A stretch of 64,000 bases of DNA from Magicicada septendecula. Taxonomy: Eukaryota > Arthropoda > Insecta > Hemiptera > Cicadidae. The stretch is taken from positions 400,969,469 through 401,033,468 of the forward strand of contig CM068371.1 in assembly GCA_034769895.1 (NCBI GenBank). The letters are read 5' to 3'. A program made the translations under genes and the position numbers. This document shows positions 47,600 to 59,397 of the stretch, piece by piece. Within the stretch, counting starts at the first letter, position 1, and every line of letters starts with the position of its first letter. The notes under the pieces are model-generated. The model was given only the letters and a program-made list of their open reading frames with translations. It ran no database searches and was not told the DNA's origin.

Positions 47600-48540
47600 G
47601 GGTATCTTATCATTTACGTTAGAACGGTTATACTTTTTATTCAGAACAATACCGTTTCTCGTTCACAATTCTTTCCCGTTTCCCGTTTCCCGTTTATTCA
47701 GAACAATTCTCGTTTATCAAATACCATTCATCCATCCTCAACGCAACAGCTCATGTAGTCTGCTTTCGCCTTGCTTTCTGCCCTCCATCCACGAACACCG
47801 AGTCTTCGACACTGTCCACCAGTCACCTTTTTTGTTTGTCTTTCTTTCGGCCTTCTTCCAACCGGTATGCTCTGGATTACTCTTTTAGCCATTCTTTCAT
47901 ATGTCATCCTTTGTAGATATCCTGCCCAACTTATTCTTGCTGTCTTGGTCTCACCTAATATCCAGATTCCCCATTTAGCTCATTATTAGCTCAAATTATA
48001 TTAGCTCATTATTTTTTGTCATTCTCCACATGCCGTTCTCCGTAACTGGTCCGTGCGTTTCCTTTAGGATTTTTCTCTCCTCATCTTTACACCATGTTTT
48101 CCTTTCTTGTTATCAGAGCGCACGTTCCAGACCCATATGTGGCAACTGAACTGATTATTATTTTATAAATTTTTATTTTTGAAGTCTGCTAACGGGCATG
48201 GATGTGAATACAAGTTCTACTGCAAAGTAGGCTCTATTTTCTGCCGCTACACGTTCGTCAATTTCTGCAGGTATGAAATGTTGATCCGAGACCAAAGAAC
48301 CCAGGCACTTAAAACTTGTTACCTTTCAAATCTGTTTATTCCCAAGTGTCAGTATATCCAACTTCCGTCTTTTTTGTTCTCTCAACAACTTTATAAACTT
48401 TTCCAAGATTTATTTCAAGACCCATATTTTGTGCATCTATATCTAATCTTGGCTAATTTTCTTCCAAATCTCCGGTGTTCCTTGCCACAATTGCCACATC
48501 ATCTGCATTAACTAAATATTGGTAGTTTCTACTGAAAATT
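47600..48540 (-). pseudogene. LINE RT and C-terminal region, decayed
   Basis: Minus strand, from right to left: VNADDVAIVARNTGDLEEN (FADD box as NADD, 48498-48509), MGLEINLGK, FKCLGSLVS, then ISWAGYLQRMTYERMAKRV, VGRRPKERQ, and LGVRGWRAESKADY. All are in the normal order of a non-LTR RT and its tail, over about 0.9 kb, with many stops. RT motifs before FADD are absent. Confidence 0.7.
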
Positions 48541-51300
48541 TATTAAATACCTGTTACTACAAAAACACAGGAAAACTTTAAATCGCTAAATTTAAAAGTG
48601 TTGGGCTTCCATTTGAAGCCGCAGAAGATGCTGATATGAATTTTGTATTTAAATTCTCAAAGGTCTTTAAACAAATGTGCCACACGACTCATGCTAAAAG
48701 GACAAATTTTGAGAACTGGACAACGGCAACCATGCTTCTGGAAAGCTTTTCCTCACTAGTTTCCTGCGACTTCCCATTGTGTAGTTTAGTGGGAAATAAC
48801 TGTGTTTCATGTCTGAAATTGAAACCGTTCTCCCATAATAGATTTGGGACAACTTATATGGTTTACCCTGCGTGTGATTTCATCCAAGACTGCCGGATCC
48901 TTACAAAACCAACACATGGCGGTTAATATTTTTAGTTTTTTAAAAATAGTGTTTTGTTATGTAGTATCGCCTTCACGACAAAATACATACTTATATATTA
49001 TAAATGAACAAATTATACAGATTCGGAACTGAATTTAGGAATATGTTAATTTTCTTCAAGTCCACCACAAAGATACTAATAACGTTAGCAGATGTGAATT
49101 CAAAAGACACCTCTGTGGTATATATCCTTGGACGATACGCACGGCACATATCGTGCGTAATATAATCATCAGGTTATAAAATTAACAATAAAAATAAAGT
49201 GGCTGCATCGTGTTAATGAAGAAGTAGAGTTCCTTTCCCTTCCCTTGAGACCAGTTCTGTAGGCTACAATACGCCTAGAGATACAAGGAACTAACTCATT
49301 AGGGAAAGTGATAAACTGAGCGCATCTCAAAAAATTAAAGAACCACATCACGAAGAATACAATTTTGAACGAAGAGTAACGAATAACGTCCTTGGAATCG
49401 GGAGAAGTGAGAGGAACATCAGATGCAGAACCCAGACGAATAATTCATCCGATAACTGAGGTACGTCAAATCAGAAACTAAAGTTTTACAAACAATATTT
49501 ATGCACATCTCGGCGTTACACAATTTTCCCGTGTCGGACTTTCACTTTCTGTGGGTCTGTGCTGTCGCGGCATTCGGTTTCCGACCAGGAAGTCTCATCG
49601 CGATGAAAGATTGTCTGTAGAACCGACAGAGACCTCATGACCTAATCCGTGACTAAGATGATGATGATAAAATTTGCAGAAAATCGCAGAAATAATATAA
49701 CTATAAGGTTTCTTTAATAATTTCTTTGACCTGTCACTTCTATTTACAAAAGACGATGTTCAGTTATAGTAGGTATATTATTATGAATCTTACATAGCCA
49801 GACGTTTGAGATGGAAATATCACAACCAGACGGAGAAAATAGTGCACGTGAACAAAAAAAAATCTTAAGTTGTTTTATTCTGATGGTAATTTCTCCAGTG
49901 GTTTCGTAATGTCCATTACTGCTAAAGTCTACACAGCTAGACAAACACATAGATTAAAAATACTTGCCCGGCGCAAAAATTAATTATTTTGAGTATGACT
50001 TATGTGCATGAATTAGCAGAATGTCAATGAATAGGTAAGTGATAAAAGTTATCTTTCACTACAAATCCTTAACGTAGCGTAACGACTTTCAATGGCACAC
50101 TGAACGACTTAAAGCCAGTTTGAATCGGTTTAAATGAATATAGAATAATCGCCACTATCATTATCATTATCGTCATTAACTTCAAGGTCTAATAATTCAT
50201 TCTTATTTGTTACGCCTTCACATGGGTACTTCGAAACCATTAAAGAGCAAAGCGTAACTATCGATGTATGATATCTACAGTAGATAGACCTGTACGTAGT
50301 ACATTCACAGTAGCGTCTTCAGAAACTTGTCAAGCAAGGACAATGATCCCGTTGATATGAAAACTGGCTACAAATTTTAATAACAGCGTGTAACGAGCAA
50401 AAATTTAAAATTTTTTAAATTTTCTCCTCGACGGAGTGCGTTCACACGGGGTTATGTCAACGACTCCTAGTTGACGCAATAAATAAAGCGTAATGAGAAG
50501 ATGTCAAAGCAGCGTCGCTAACTAGACAATAGGAAGACGTTAAGTTCGACTCGGCTATAGAAATTGGTTGTACAAGATGACAGGGAAAGTTAGTTTAGAA
50601 TTATTACCCGCAACAGCCGAAACAATGTAGGCGAGGACATTCACACTTGTACTGAGAATTGTAGCAGATGTTCAACCAAGTTACGTCAGTATACGACGTA
50701 CTGCAAAAAGGGGAAACAATATGTTTACAAAGGAACGGACGTACTGCACTTTAAGAAACAATACGTGGAGCAGAGATTGGACAAAAACTCAAGTCATGTT
50801 ACTCAGCTGGAGATATCGTCTAAGTGTCAGATGGAATTTACGAGTGGAAAGTTGGGGTGACTTCACTAGCTAGCAGATGTCCAAAATTATTAATAGTTAC
50901 AAAAAAGGGGTGTAAGAGAGAACAATACTTCGGAAGAACCTAAGTACAGATGAAAGGCAACTCAGAAAAACACTGCGTTTACTGCGGACAATAGATTTGA
51001 TCGACAGGCGTATAATAGCTAGAGATTCTACGAAATAGGTCAACGTTCGACAGAGCAAAATCGGGGGATGTCTGGGAACCTATCAGAAGACCAGAGCTAC
51101 GAAAAACACTGGTGGAGAGGACAGTTTCCATAGCGACAGAAACAAAGAACCTATCAGAAGAACGATGACGGAGAATCCTAACATAGTGGGACAAACTATT
51201 CCAGGAAAACTAAAAACTGACCTATCACGAGTAAGAAAGGCGTGAACAGCGCAAGAGACAAAATTTTGGGTAGGGACGAGTTACTAAAACTATATGTCCA
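48541..51300. other. Gene-free stretch
   Basis: No recognised gene. Short frames at 48636-49032 have no motif. A direct run of three loose repeats with CGGAGCCAGTAT begins just beyond, at about 51310-51440. Confidence 0.35.
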
Positions 51301-51471
51301 ACGCAGGGACGGAGCCAGTATTATTTCAAATTTTCACGAGTTTACTTTAAATTCGGAGCCAGTATATCTTAAATTTTCAAGTAATACACTTTAATGGTTC
51401 GGAGAGTATAACTCAAGTTTCGGGAGTTAGTACATCAAATCGTAATTTAACAGACTTAGTGAAATCATCAT

Positions 51472-53820
51472 GTCACGGTAGTCAGACTTAGTAAACTTTT
51501 AATAGTGAATTTCGAAGTGCGATGTAACGGACTTAGGTAATAATCATTCAAAGCGAACAATACTATTGCAACACGTACAAATATCATCACATATGTACTA
51601 TACAAAACAGATGAACTTAAATTGATTCAGTGTTACTACATCTCATTTAAAACGTTATAGAACATGAAACATTGAACTAACTAATCAATCACACATATAT
51701 TGATAAAACAGTGATATAAGTGGCAAATAAACATAAACAGTAACGTCAAAATGAACATACAACACTCATCGTAAGATGAATTATTCGAACGAACACTAAA
51801 ATATTACTTATTTACATAACTCTACTAGGACGCGAGTGATCGTGGGTGTGTGCAAGTGTTTAATTATGTGTTTAATTAATTTATGCAAGTAATTTGCATA
51901 ATATTCATTGTATTTTAATTATCTTTTAATTATAAAACTTCCTTTAATTATGATTATCTAGTCAAATCTATTTTCACGTGTCACGCATTGGATGCGTCAT
52001 TAATACAATGAATAACTATTCTGATTATTTATAGCTCAACACTTGATATCATTTAATAATTAATATTGGAAATTCAATTTATATTACTGAGCGAAAGAAA
52101 CTCTTAAAATTCTACTTTGTGATTTTATTTAATATTTAAGTTAACATCTGGGTTATCTGTAGTAATAATAAACGCATATGTAGAATTAACTTAAATAACT
52201 AATTTATTTATCATTCATAATAAGTTATAGGAGCGGTCGTGGCGTAGTGGCTAGCGTGTGGCGCTGCTACGCTGTCGGCGCGGGTTCAATTCCCGCCGGG
52301 GGCCATCTGATTCAGATACGACCGTTCCCCCTCGCAAGGCAATGGTAAACCAGCGAGAGGTATCCTGCTTAGTATAAACCTTCCCCAACTATGCCGTTCG
52401 GATCCGGCGTTAAACTGTAGGTCCCATATACCTGTGAGAGAATCAGTACCACACGCACCACGGGTATATGCGGGGAGGGTACAAACCAGTCGAAGACTGA
52501 AGGACTACGAATAAGTTATAATCATACATATAAAACGTCGATGTACCTGTAAATACATACATATTTTCATAAAAAAGCAAATTCAAGTTTAAATATCTGC
52601 TGAAACAAAGAAGACATACATACATATATAAATCAAATGAGATAACAATTAATATTCTAATTATTGATGCGTTCATTAATCCCAGATAGTTTTGTTAACA
52701 TATTCGTTAATTACGTTTTTAATTCTGATTTATATTCATTACGTTTACTAATAATTCCCAAGGAGGAATTCTTTGAAAGAATCAGGTCAGTAGCAGCAGC
52801 TTAATAGTAATAATTAAAATAATGATTACTTGAGTTTATGAAATATCCATTAGTATTCTGTGATGTCCGGTCTCGGTGACGATGATGACATGAAGACACA
52901 TCTCGTGACTACCGCTGATATCACAAACACTTGCACACACCCACGATCACTCGCGTCCTAGTAGAGTTATGTAAATAAGTAATATTTTAGTGTTCGTTCG
53001 AATAATTCATCTTACGATGAGTGTTGTATGTTCATTTTGACGTTACTGTTTATGTTTATTTGCCACTTATATCACTGTTTTATCAATATATGTGTGATTG
53101 ATTAGTTAGTTCAATGTTTCATGTTCTATAACGTTTTAAATGAGATGTAGTAACACTGAATCAATTTAAGTTCATCTGTTTTGTATAGTACATATGTGAT
53201 TATATTTGTACGTGTTGCGATAGTATTGTTCGCTTTGAATGATTATTACCTAAGTCCGTTACATCGCACTTCGAAATTCACTATTAAAAGTTTACTAAGT
53301 CTGACTACCGTGACCTGATTCTTTCAAAGAATTCCTCCCTGGGAAATTATTAGTAAACGTAATGAATATAAATCAGTATTAAAAACGTAATTAACGAATA
53401 TGTTAACAAAAACTATCTGGGATTAATGAACGCATCAATAATTAGAATATGAATTGTTATCTCATTTGATTTATATATGTATGTATGTCTTCTTTGTTTC
53501 AGCAGATATTTAAATTTGAATTTGTTTTTATAAAAATATGTATGTATTTACAGGTACATCGATGTTTTATATGTATGATTATAACTTATTATGAATGATA
53601 AATAAATTAGTTATTTAAGTTGATTCTACATATGCGTTTATTATTACCACAGATAACCCAGATGTTAACTTGATTTTTAAATAAAATCACAAAGTAGAAT
53701 TTTAAGAGTTTCTTTTGCTCAGTAATATAAATTGAAGTTGCAATATTAATTATTAAATGATATCAAGTGTTGAGCTATAAATAATCAGAATAGTTATTCA
53801 TTGTATTAATGACGCTCCAA
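51472..53820. repeat. Complex inverted duplication (A-B then A'-B')
   Basis: Segment A (51472-51861) is repeated inverted at 52925-53314; segment B (about 51989-52789) is repeated inverted at 53311-53820. The inverted copies stand in the order A', B', not B', A' as in a simple palindrome. At the A'-B' junction the four bases GTCA (TGAC on the plus strand) belong to both, and GTCA is also present at both source borders. The copies are nearly identical by eye, with scattered differences. B contains a SINE that B' lacks. No reading frame. Confidence 0.9.
52230..52509 (+). mobile_element. tRNA-derived SINE with 11-bp target duplication
   Basis: A 280-bp insertion flanked by AATAAGTTATA at 52219-52229 and 52510-52520. 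The head has a Pol III box A (TGGCGTAGTGG, 52240-52250) and a perfect box B (GGTTCAATTCC, 52283-52293) within a pairing T-arm GCGGG/CCCGC. The body has GGCAATGGTAAACCAGCGAG and GTATCCTGC blocks; there is no poly(A). The uninterrupted target is present once in the inverted copy (near 53585-53600), which proves the insertion boundaries. As a free-standing tRNA the acceptor and anticodon arms do not form, so it is not a tRNA gene. Confidence 0.9.
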
Positions 53821-54353
53821 GATAGTGGGGCACGGCAAACATAATTAAATTGATTAATTCATTAAATATTAATATAATATTCATTATAAGCGTTTTTTTT
53901 TTGACGTCTTACATTGCGGTCCGGTGTGGGGCGAACCTATGGAAAAGTCGATGTTACGATTTTGTGTGTACCTTTAACACTTTAATATCTTTAAAACTGT
54001 AACCCTTATTTAAATAAGCAATACACGATTCAAAAGAGCAAGGATGAATAAATGTCACGCAATACTAACCTTGAGAGCGTGACGTCACACCCCATCACAA
54101 GATGGCCGCCGTCACAAAAGGGACTAGGAAACACCGGTTCTTTGCGCGGAAAAATTAGTAGGCTATAGCTTGGGAACGCTTATGCTTAGGACGTTATTTA
54201 AGATCCCGTTATACAAAGGTCGACGAGTAAGATAAAATAAAATACTAATAGTGATAACAGCAAAAGAATTTTATACAGTGACAAAGTGTTGAACTTTTAC
54301 AAATTTTCCATAAAATTTCAAAAATGTGAAAACATCTTCACAACAAGCAGGTA
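53821..54353. promoter_or_regulatory. Region before a Helitron-like fragment, CRE and YY1 words
   Basis: TGACGTCA at 54080-54087 and AAGATGGCCGCC (YY1-like) at 54099-54110 stand in an otherwise AT-rich stretch, about 260 bases before the first codons of the Helitron-like fragment. Grouped CRE and YY1 words are typical of promoters, and this may be the element's own. Inference only. Confidence 0.3.
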
Positions 54354-54945
54354 AATGCCTGTCGTAAACGCTTACAAAGTAAAAGAAGAATGAATGAGGA
54401 ATCCATTAAAAAGGCCTCTATGACAGCAGCAGAACGAATGCGGAGGATGAGGCAGCGTCGAAAAGTCGAGGCGAGCACCAGCTGCGAAGACGCCCCAACG
54501 CCTAACGCAGTTCACAAACAACGAATGTCGACAGTGAGATAGAACTGATGGAATGTTACGAAATACAGCAGATGAGACGTTTGAGAATCGAGATTTAGCG
54601 TTTATAACTCAATGGCGTCTGGCGACGGAGCACTTTGAAAAGTCGTTCTACGGCAACAAGTTGGGTTTTGTTTTTTAGTTTGTGATCGTAGCCTATTTGG
54701 TTCCAAAATCATTTAAAACGGCCCAGTGCAGCTATGTTGCAATTCTTACAACAAAAATTACAGATGAAGACGTTAAACAGTTTATGTTGTGCTCAAACAT
54801 CTGTGAAATAAGGAAAAGTGCCAACATTGAGTAACGGCTTCACATCACGTATCCACCGAAGCCAACACATTTGCCGCTGTTAGATCCACTCACCGAACGT
54901 CGAATATCTCCGCGACTACGAATTGGCGTTATGACGTTATGTTTT
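54353..54945 (+). pseudogene. Helitron-like Rep/helicase N-terminal fragment
   Basis: The translation starts ACRKRLQSKRRMNEE, then MTAAERMRRMRQRRK, an arginine-rich N-terminal start often seen in these elements. After frameshifts and stops it continues with TKITDEDVKQFMLCSNIC and finally YPPKPTHLPLLDPLTERRIS followed by PRLRIG. The segment with P-x-L-x2-TER-x-ISPRL is a pattern I know from the N-terminal half of arthropod Helitron replication proteins, where the next step would be PFMQI. The coding match ends abruptly at about 54933, where the inverted right module of the 17.8-kb repeat begins. The Rep HUH and helicase domains are absent. Confidence 0.5.
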
Positions 54946-55170
54946 CCTCAACCATGGCTTTTATTTATTTAAGCAGTAAACTAAAAACCAAAAACCGTTG
55001 TCACCTAACCTCACAAATGAAAACAACACGTATTTTCGCTTTTCATTAAGTAATAGGACAATTTACAATTAGTAGCCTACCCTTCTTCTTTTTCACATCG
55101 TAATATATCGATACAATCGCATATTATATAAAACATCGAAAATGTACTGCAGGAATGGATGTCGCTAAAT
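54934..55170 (-). mobile_element. Right module of the 17.8-kb repeat
   Basis: Inverted match to about 18103-18350, sharing ATATCGATACAATCGCATATT, the AACAACACGTATTTTCGC part and the end TCCTCAACCATGGC. It ends at the AAATAGCTTT border, where the left module would begin. Confidence 0.6.
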
Positions 55171-56654
55171 AGCTTTTTTTATTGTTGTATTAGAGTGTTA
55201 GTGGTTTCAAATTTTTATAATGCGAATTTATGCATTATTATTAATTAATATGATAATTAATATGATTAATTATTTAATTGACGACATTTATTAATTAAAC
55301 ATTGTGTTAAAATGCAAATTTATTATGGGGATATATGCATACTCTTATAATTAACAATGAGCAACTAATTGATTGTTTATTAATTAGTAACGACCAATGT
55401 AAAATCAAATCTCCCCTGCCAGGTGTTGGGCTACATATATAACTATAAATACTTTTGCAGATTTATGCAAAATTTAGCCACTACTAATTAAGTATTCCAA
55501 TTGAGTATTAAATAGAATCATCAATCCTCAAAATTGCAAGTGATCTTAATTATCAAAAGGTGTATCAAATAATACAAAGTTATGCGGATCTGGGTTCTCA
55601 TAAATGTTTATTATAATCATGCACTTATTATCCAACAATACACATACAAAATACATATTGCTGCAAATGATACATAAAACAAACAATTCCCTCCTTAGTT
55701 GGAGATATATCCTGAAATAGAACACATACATAAAATACACATCATAAAATTCATATTATTGCTACTTCTACTTCTACACATTTTTTTACGTTTAATGCGT
55801 TCATACCCCAGACTATGGTCCGCTTTGATTAATAGGTTTACAAAATTGAATTTTCTATTAAGACTTATGCTTATCTCAAGCTGGCTTCTTTATGAGTTAC
55901 AGGTCAGTGGTTTTTTCTACGTTAAAATAATATATTAAATTTTACTTGATATTTGAGTATCCACAGTGCGTCGGCTAACCTCTGAAGCTCTCATCCTCGT
56001 TCCAGCGCTGCCGTTGTCGCTTGTTATTTAAACTGTGGTTGATCAGAATACGGTAGTTTCCACGTCCGTCACATCCGTCCCGCACTCCTGCGTCATTACG
56101 TCACCAAATTCTCACGCAAAGATCAGATTGTTCAAATTACGAGTCGCTTATAATTTACTTATTTATATTCAAAGCTCCCGCATTCAAGCTAATTATATCT
56201 ATCGACATTGATACTGTTTATATATAGTTCATACAAACATCGCATACATTGTCCTTGTTTATGTATGAATATCACCTCGACTCCGTGTACAAATCGTTTA
56301 TAGCACTGAGTCTACAGTTCATCGGTTAATATTATACCGAATAATACACTTATAAATTGTCTACGTTTAAAACAAAACGTCCGTACAATACATTATTTGT
56401 TAAGGTTCTAAGTCTACTTGTAAAGTCACTGATAAAATGTCGATATAGAGAATTTTAGTTCACTGTATTCACATTGAATAATAACTCGTATACCACTTCA
56501 CGTTACTAAATTACATAACGGTAATTAAAGTGTTCTTCACAAAAGAAAGTCTACTAGTATTCGAAGCGCGAATTGTAACACTGAGTTTACAACTATGATA
56601 CTGAGAAACTAAGACATAAGTTCTTGGATTTCGTTGTCCATGACGTGTCCGTTA
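55171..56654. other. Gene-free AT-rich stretch
   Basis: Short frames at 55546-55938 are low-complexity. Nothing recognised. Confidence 0.4.
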
Positions 56655-57059
56655 CTTAACTAAATATCACTATAATATTGACGACTCGGAACACTAAGTT
56701 TTTTATAAGTAAAAACGTAAAGTTTTACCTTACAGCCTAAACCGGCTTTCACCTATAGAAGGCTTCATCAGAGGCTGTCGTTAGTAGCGCTGCTCGTCTT
56801 GTTGTTGGCGAGGAGATAGTGTTTCGAAAGATTGAAGCTGTGTGTGTGTGTGGTGAGATGTGTTCTAATAATGCGTGCGATTTGAATTGTGTCTGTTCGT
56901 TTAGGATGTCGTTTTTATTTGTTTTTGTGTGTTTGTATATTTCTAATTGTTCTAGAGTGTCTAGTTTTCGGCCTTTTGTGTGTACGTGTAGTTGTATACA
57001 AAATATACAAAATATACAAATAATATACAAAACTACTTTACTTATAACAATAAATACTA

Positions 57060-58182
57060 CACACAGAACGATGGCCTACCCATGGGCTCCTCCATATCCA
57101 GCATTCTAGCAGAAGTCTTCCTCCAACACTTAGAAAAAACAAAAATACTCACAAACAATGACAGACACTCACATAAAATACTATATTGGCACAGATACGT
57201 TGATGACATTCTAATACTATACAGGGGAAACAAAAGACAATGTGAACAGTTACTAACGCACATAAACAAAATACATAAACACATAACCTTCACTGCCGAA
57301 TACGAACACAACAATACCATAAACTTCTTAGACCTCTCCATCACAAAACTAGAACACAGGCACAAATTCAGTATATACAGAAAACCAACTACAACTGACA
57401 CACTAATACACAACACCTCCAATCACCCAATACAACACAAACTAGCTGCTTTTAGAACCATGATACATAGACTTAACAACATCCCCTTAGATGAAATAGA
57501 CTACAAAGACGAACTAAACACGATAAAATATCTAGCAGAATCTAACGGTTATGACAGAACAATAGTCAGTAAACTCCTACACAAAACACAAAACAAACAA
57601 CAGACAAAGACAGAAAACAACAAATTCATAACACTAACATACATCAACAAACAAACAGAAAAAATTGCCCACAAATTCAAAAAAGCAGGATACAGAATCG
57701 CTTACAAAACCACTAACAAAACAGAACACACACTATCAAAACGCATGCCCAAAGCACAAAACAAATTCGATCTACCCGGTGTATATAAACTAAATTGTTC
57801 AAATTGCAGTAAATTCTACATAGGCCAGACAGGACGTAGCTTCAAACAGAGATACATTGAACACACAAAAGCACTCCACACCACTACAGAATCTACCTTC
57901 GCAAACCACCTCATTGAAGCAAACCACACATATAAAAACATCGACAATAACATGAACATACTACACGTACACACAAAAGGCCGAAAACTAGACACTCTAG
58001 AACAATTAGAAATATACAAACACACAAAAACAAATAAAAACGACATCCTAAACGAACAGACACAATTCAAATCGCACGCATTATTCGAACACATCTCACC
58101 ACACACACACAGCTTCAATCTTTCGAAACACTATCTCCTCGCCAACAACAAGACGAGCAGCGCTACTAACGACAGCCTCTGA
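57060..58182 (+). pseudogene. Penelope-like RT (partial) and GIY-YIG endonuclease
   Basis: An open frame of nearly 400 codons (open from 56992, without an ATG start) gives RT motif B (NDGLPMGSSISSILAEVFL), the catalytic RYVDDILILY, the thumb with INFLDLSI and IYRKPTTTDT, a linker rich in K, N and T, then GVYKLNCSNCSKFYIGQTGR (GIY-YIG core) with the following RYIEH, and the closing LDTLEQLEIYKH. The order RT then GIY-YIG is diagnostic of Penelope-like elements. RT motifs before B are missing, so this is a 5'-truncated copy, although the remaining frame is intact. The TGA stop (58180-58182) lies inside CTGATGA, the first block of the hammerhead-like motif. Confidence 0.9.
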
Positions 58183-58222
58183 TGAAGCCTTCTATAGGTG
58201 AAAGCCGGTTTAGGCTGTAAGG
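58171..58222 (+). ncRNA. Hammerhead-like motif at the Penelope-like 3' end
   Basis: CTGATGA (58179-58185), spare A, stem II GCCT/AGGT (one G-U pair) with loop TCTAT, GAAA (58200-58203), stem III GCC/GGC with loop GGTTTA, then T and G. Position 17, normally not G, is G, which would prevent ordinary cleavage. The same motif is present inverted at 56735-56785 and, more eroded, at 33545-33585. Hammerhead ribozymes have been reported in the terminal repeats of Penelope-like elements. Confidence 0.5.
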
Positions 58223-58295
58223 TAAAACTTTACGTTTTTCATTATAAAAAACTTAGTGTTCCGAGTCGTCAATATTATAGTGATATTTAGTTAAG

Positions 58296-59266
58296 ACATA
58301 AGATATAAGATATAATGCTTAAGAAGACTTAAGAAACTTGAGAAGCTCCTCGTGGCGAACACTATCTTTTATAATCTTCGTTTCCACCAAGCTACTTCAT
58401 ACTTTTCTGTCCAACCCCTATAGTTGTATCTTATTGGCTTCTGGTCCTAAGTTCCAGATAATTCTCCTCCCAACATCTCGAATTCAGGAGATAACTCCAC
58501 CCTTCGTCTTGAGTCGTTTCCACCACCTTCAGATGATACGTTCTCTGGTTTCATCACCATGGAGACGTAGTCTAGATGTCCAACCCTTGTCAATCCTCGG
58601 CTTCCTATAGGTCGACACTAGTTCACCTAGTCACCCCCAAACTCTGGCTAAACTCTCCTCCTACGCGATTCCATGAAAAAGCAGTATCCCCGCCTGTCAA
58701 TCAATCCTTTCAGTCGTCTTACTGTACAGGCAATAAATTTTCATCTCCTTGACACCTCTCTACTTGCAGCGTGTCGAATCGTGGTATTGTACTCGTGTTT
58801 TCTCGCTACATTCTTTCTGCTAGCAAGCTGTAGTTCTTTTCAAGTGTTACATGGATTCCAGCTGTGTGTGACCTCGTCAATTCTTTGTTTCGTACTCTTC
58901 TCAATCGTTCTATTCCTTGAGTCCTCATATACCCTTTTAAGCTGAGTCATCGTATTGTCCCGTATGTGTGTCACCAACAATACGATCGACTGTGTACAGA
59001 GTATTTTCTAAGTAAGCCATGTGCTGGTCCGTTTCTTTGTTACATTTTCGCTCGAAACAATGCAGTACGCTCTACCCTATTTCGCTTCGGCTACACTTAT
59101 TGTTCTTCGTTCATGTCGAGCAAGGAGTAGATCAGTTGTCAGTCAACCCATTTCTTTGAATGACCGTCGCTACTAGCGTACACATTCATCAATGCTGTGA
59201 CAGCCAACGCCTGCCCTTGTGTGTCCACGTCAATCCCAAATTTTCAAAAAACAATCTAGTGTTACA
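58296..59266. other. C/T-rich non-coding stretch
   Basis: Pyrimidine-rich on the plus strand with no recognisable protein on either strand. Confidence 0.35.
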
Positions 59267-59397
59267 TATTTCTATAGTAATTTTGTACAAACCACTATGT
59301 TGTCTTTGGTAAATGACCTGAAGATGGCTTGACTGCCGAAAGCGCTCGTCAATACCAAAGACAACATACTGGTTTGTACAAAATTACTATAGAAATA
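59267..59397 (+). ncRNA. Hammerhead-like ribozyme motif with extended stem I
   Basis: Best example in the window. The outer arms (59267-59310 and 59354-59397) pair almost perfectly and form a long stem I; next to the core GAC (59315-59317) pairs with GTC (59348-59350). Between them: CTGAAGA (59318-59324), one spare T, stem II GGC/GCC with loop TTGACT, GAAA (59338-59341), GCGCT making the palindrome AGCGCT with the last A, and C at the expected cleavage position (59347). All conserved core bases of a type I hammerhead are present. Stem III can form only between two copies. The spare base before stem II is non-standard, so activity is unproven. Confidence 0.65.

Larger units (their letters stand above)
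56655..58295 (+). mobile_element. Penelope-like element with inverted terminal copy
   Basis: A plus-strand body (RT end, GIY-YIG, 3' end) is preceded by an inverted copy of its own last 336 bases: 56655-56992 pairs with 57960-58295 as an inverted repeat. Head or tail terminal copies in either orientation are known for Penelope-like retroelements. The copies agree closely, apart from the HTHT dinucleotide count and a few indels that change the frame of the inverted one. Confidence 0.85.

Noticed and set aside
47574-48511. Plus-strand hydrophobic proteins of about 100 residues
   Set aside because: They are antisense shadows of a LINE RT remnant read on the minus strand.
52230-52310. Functional tRNA gene
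   Set aside because: Box A, box B and the T-arm are present, but acceptor and anticodon arms do not pair; it is the head of a 280-bp SINE with a target duplication.
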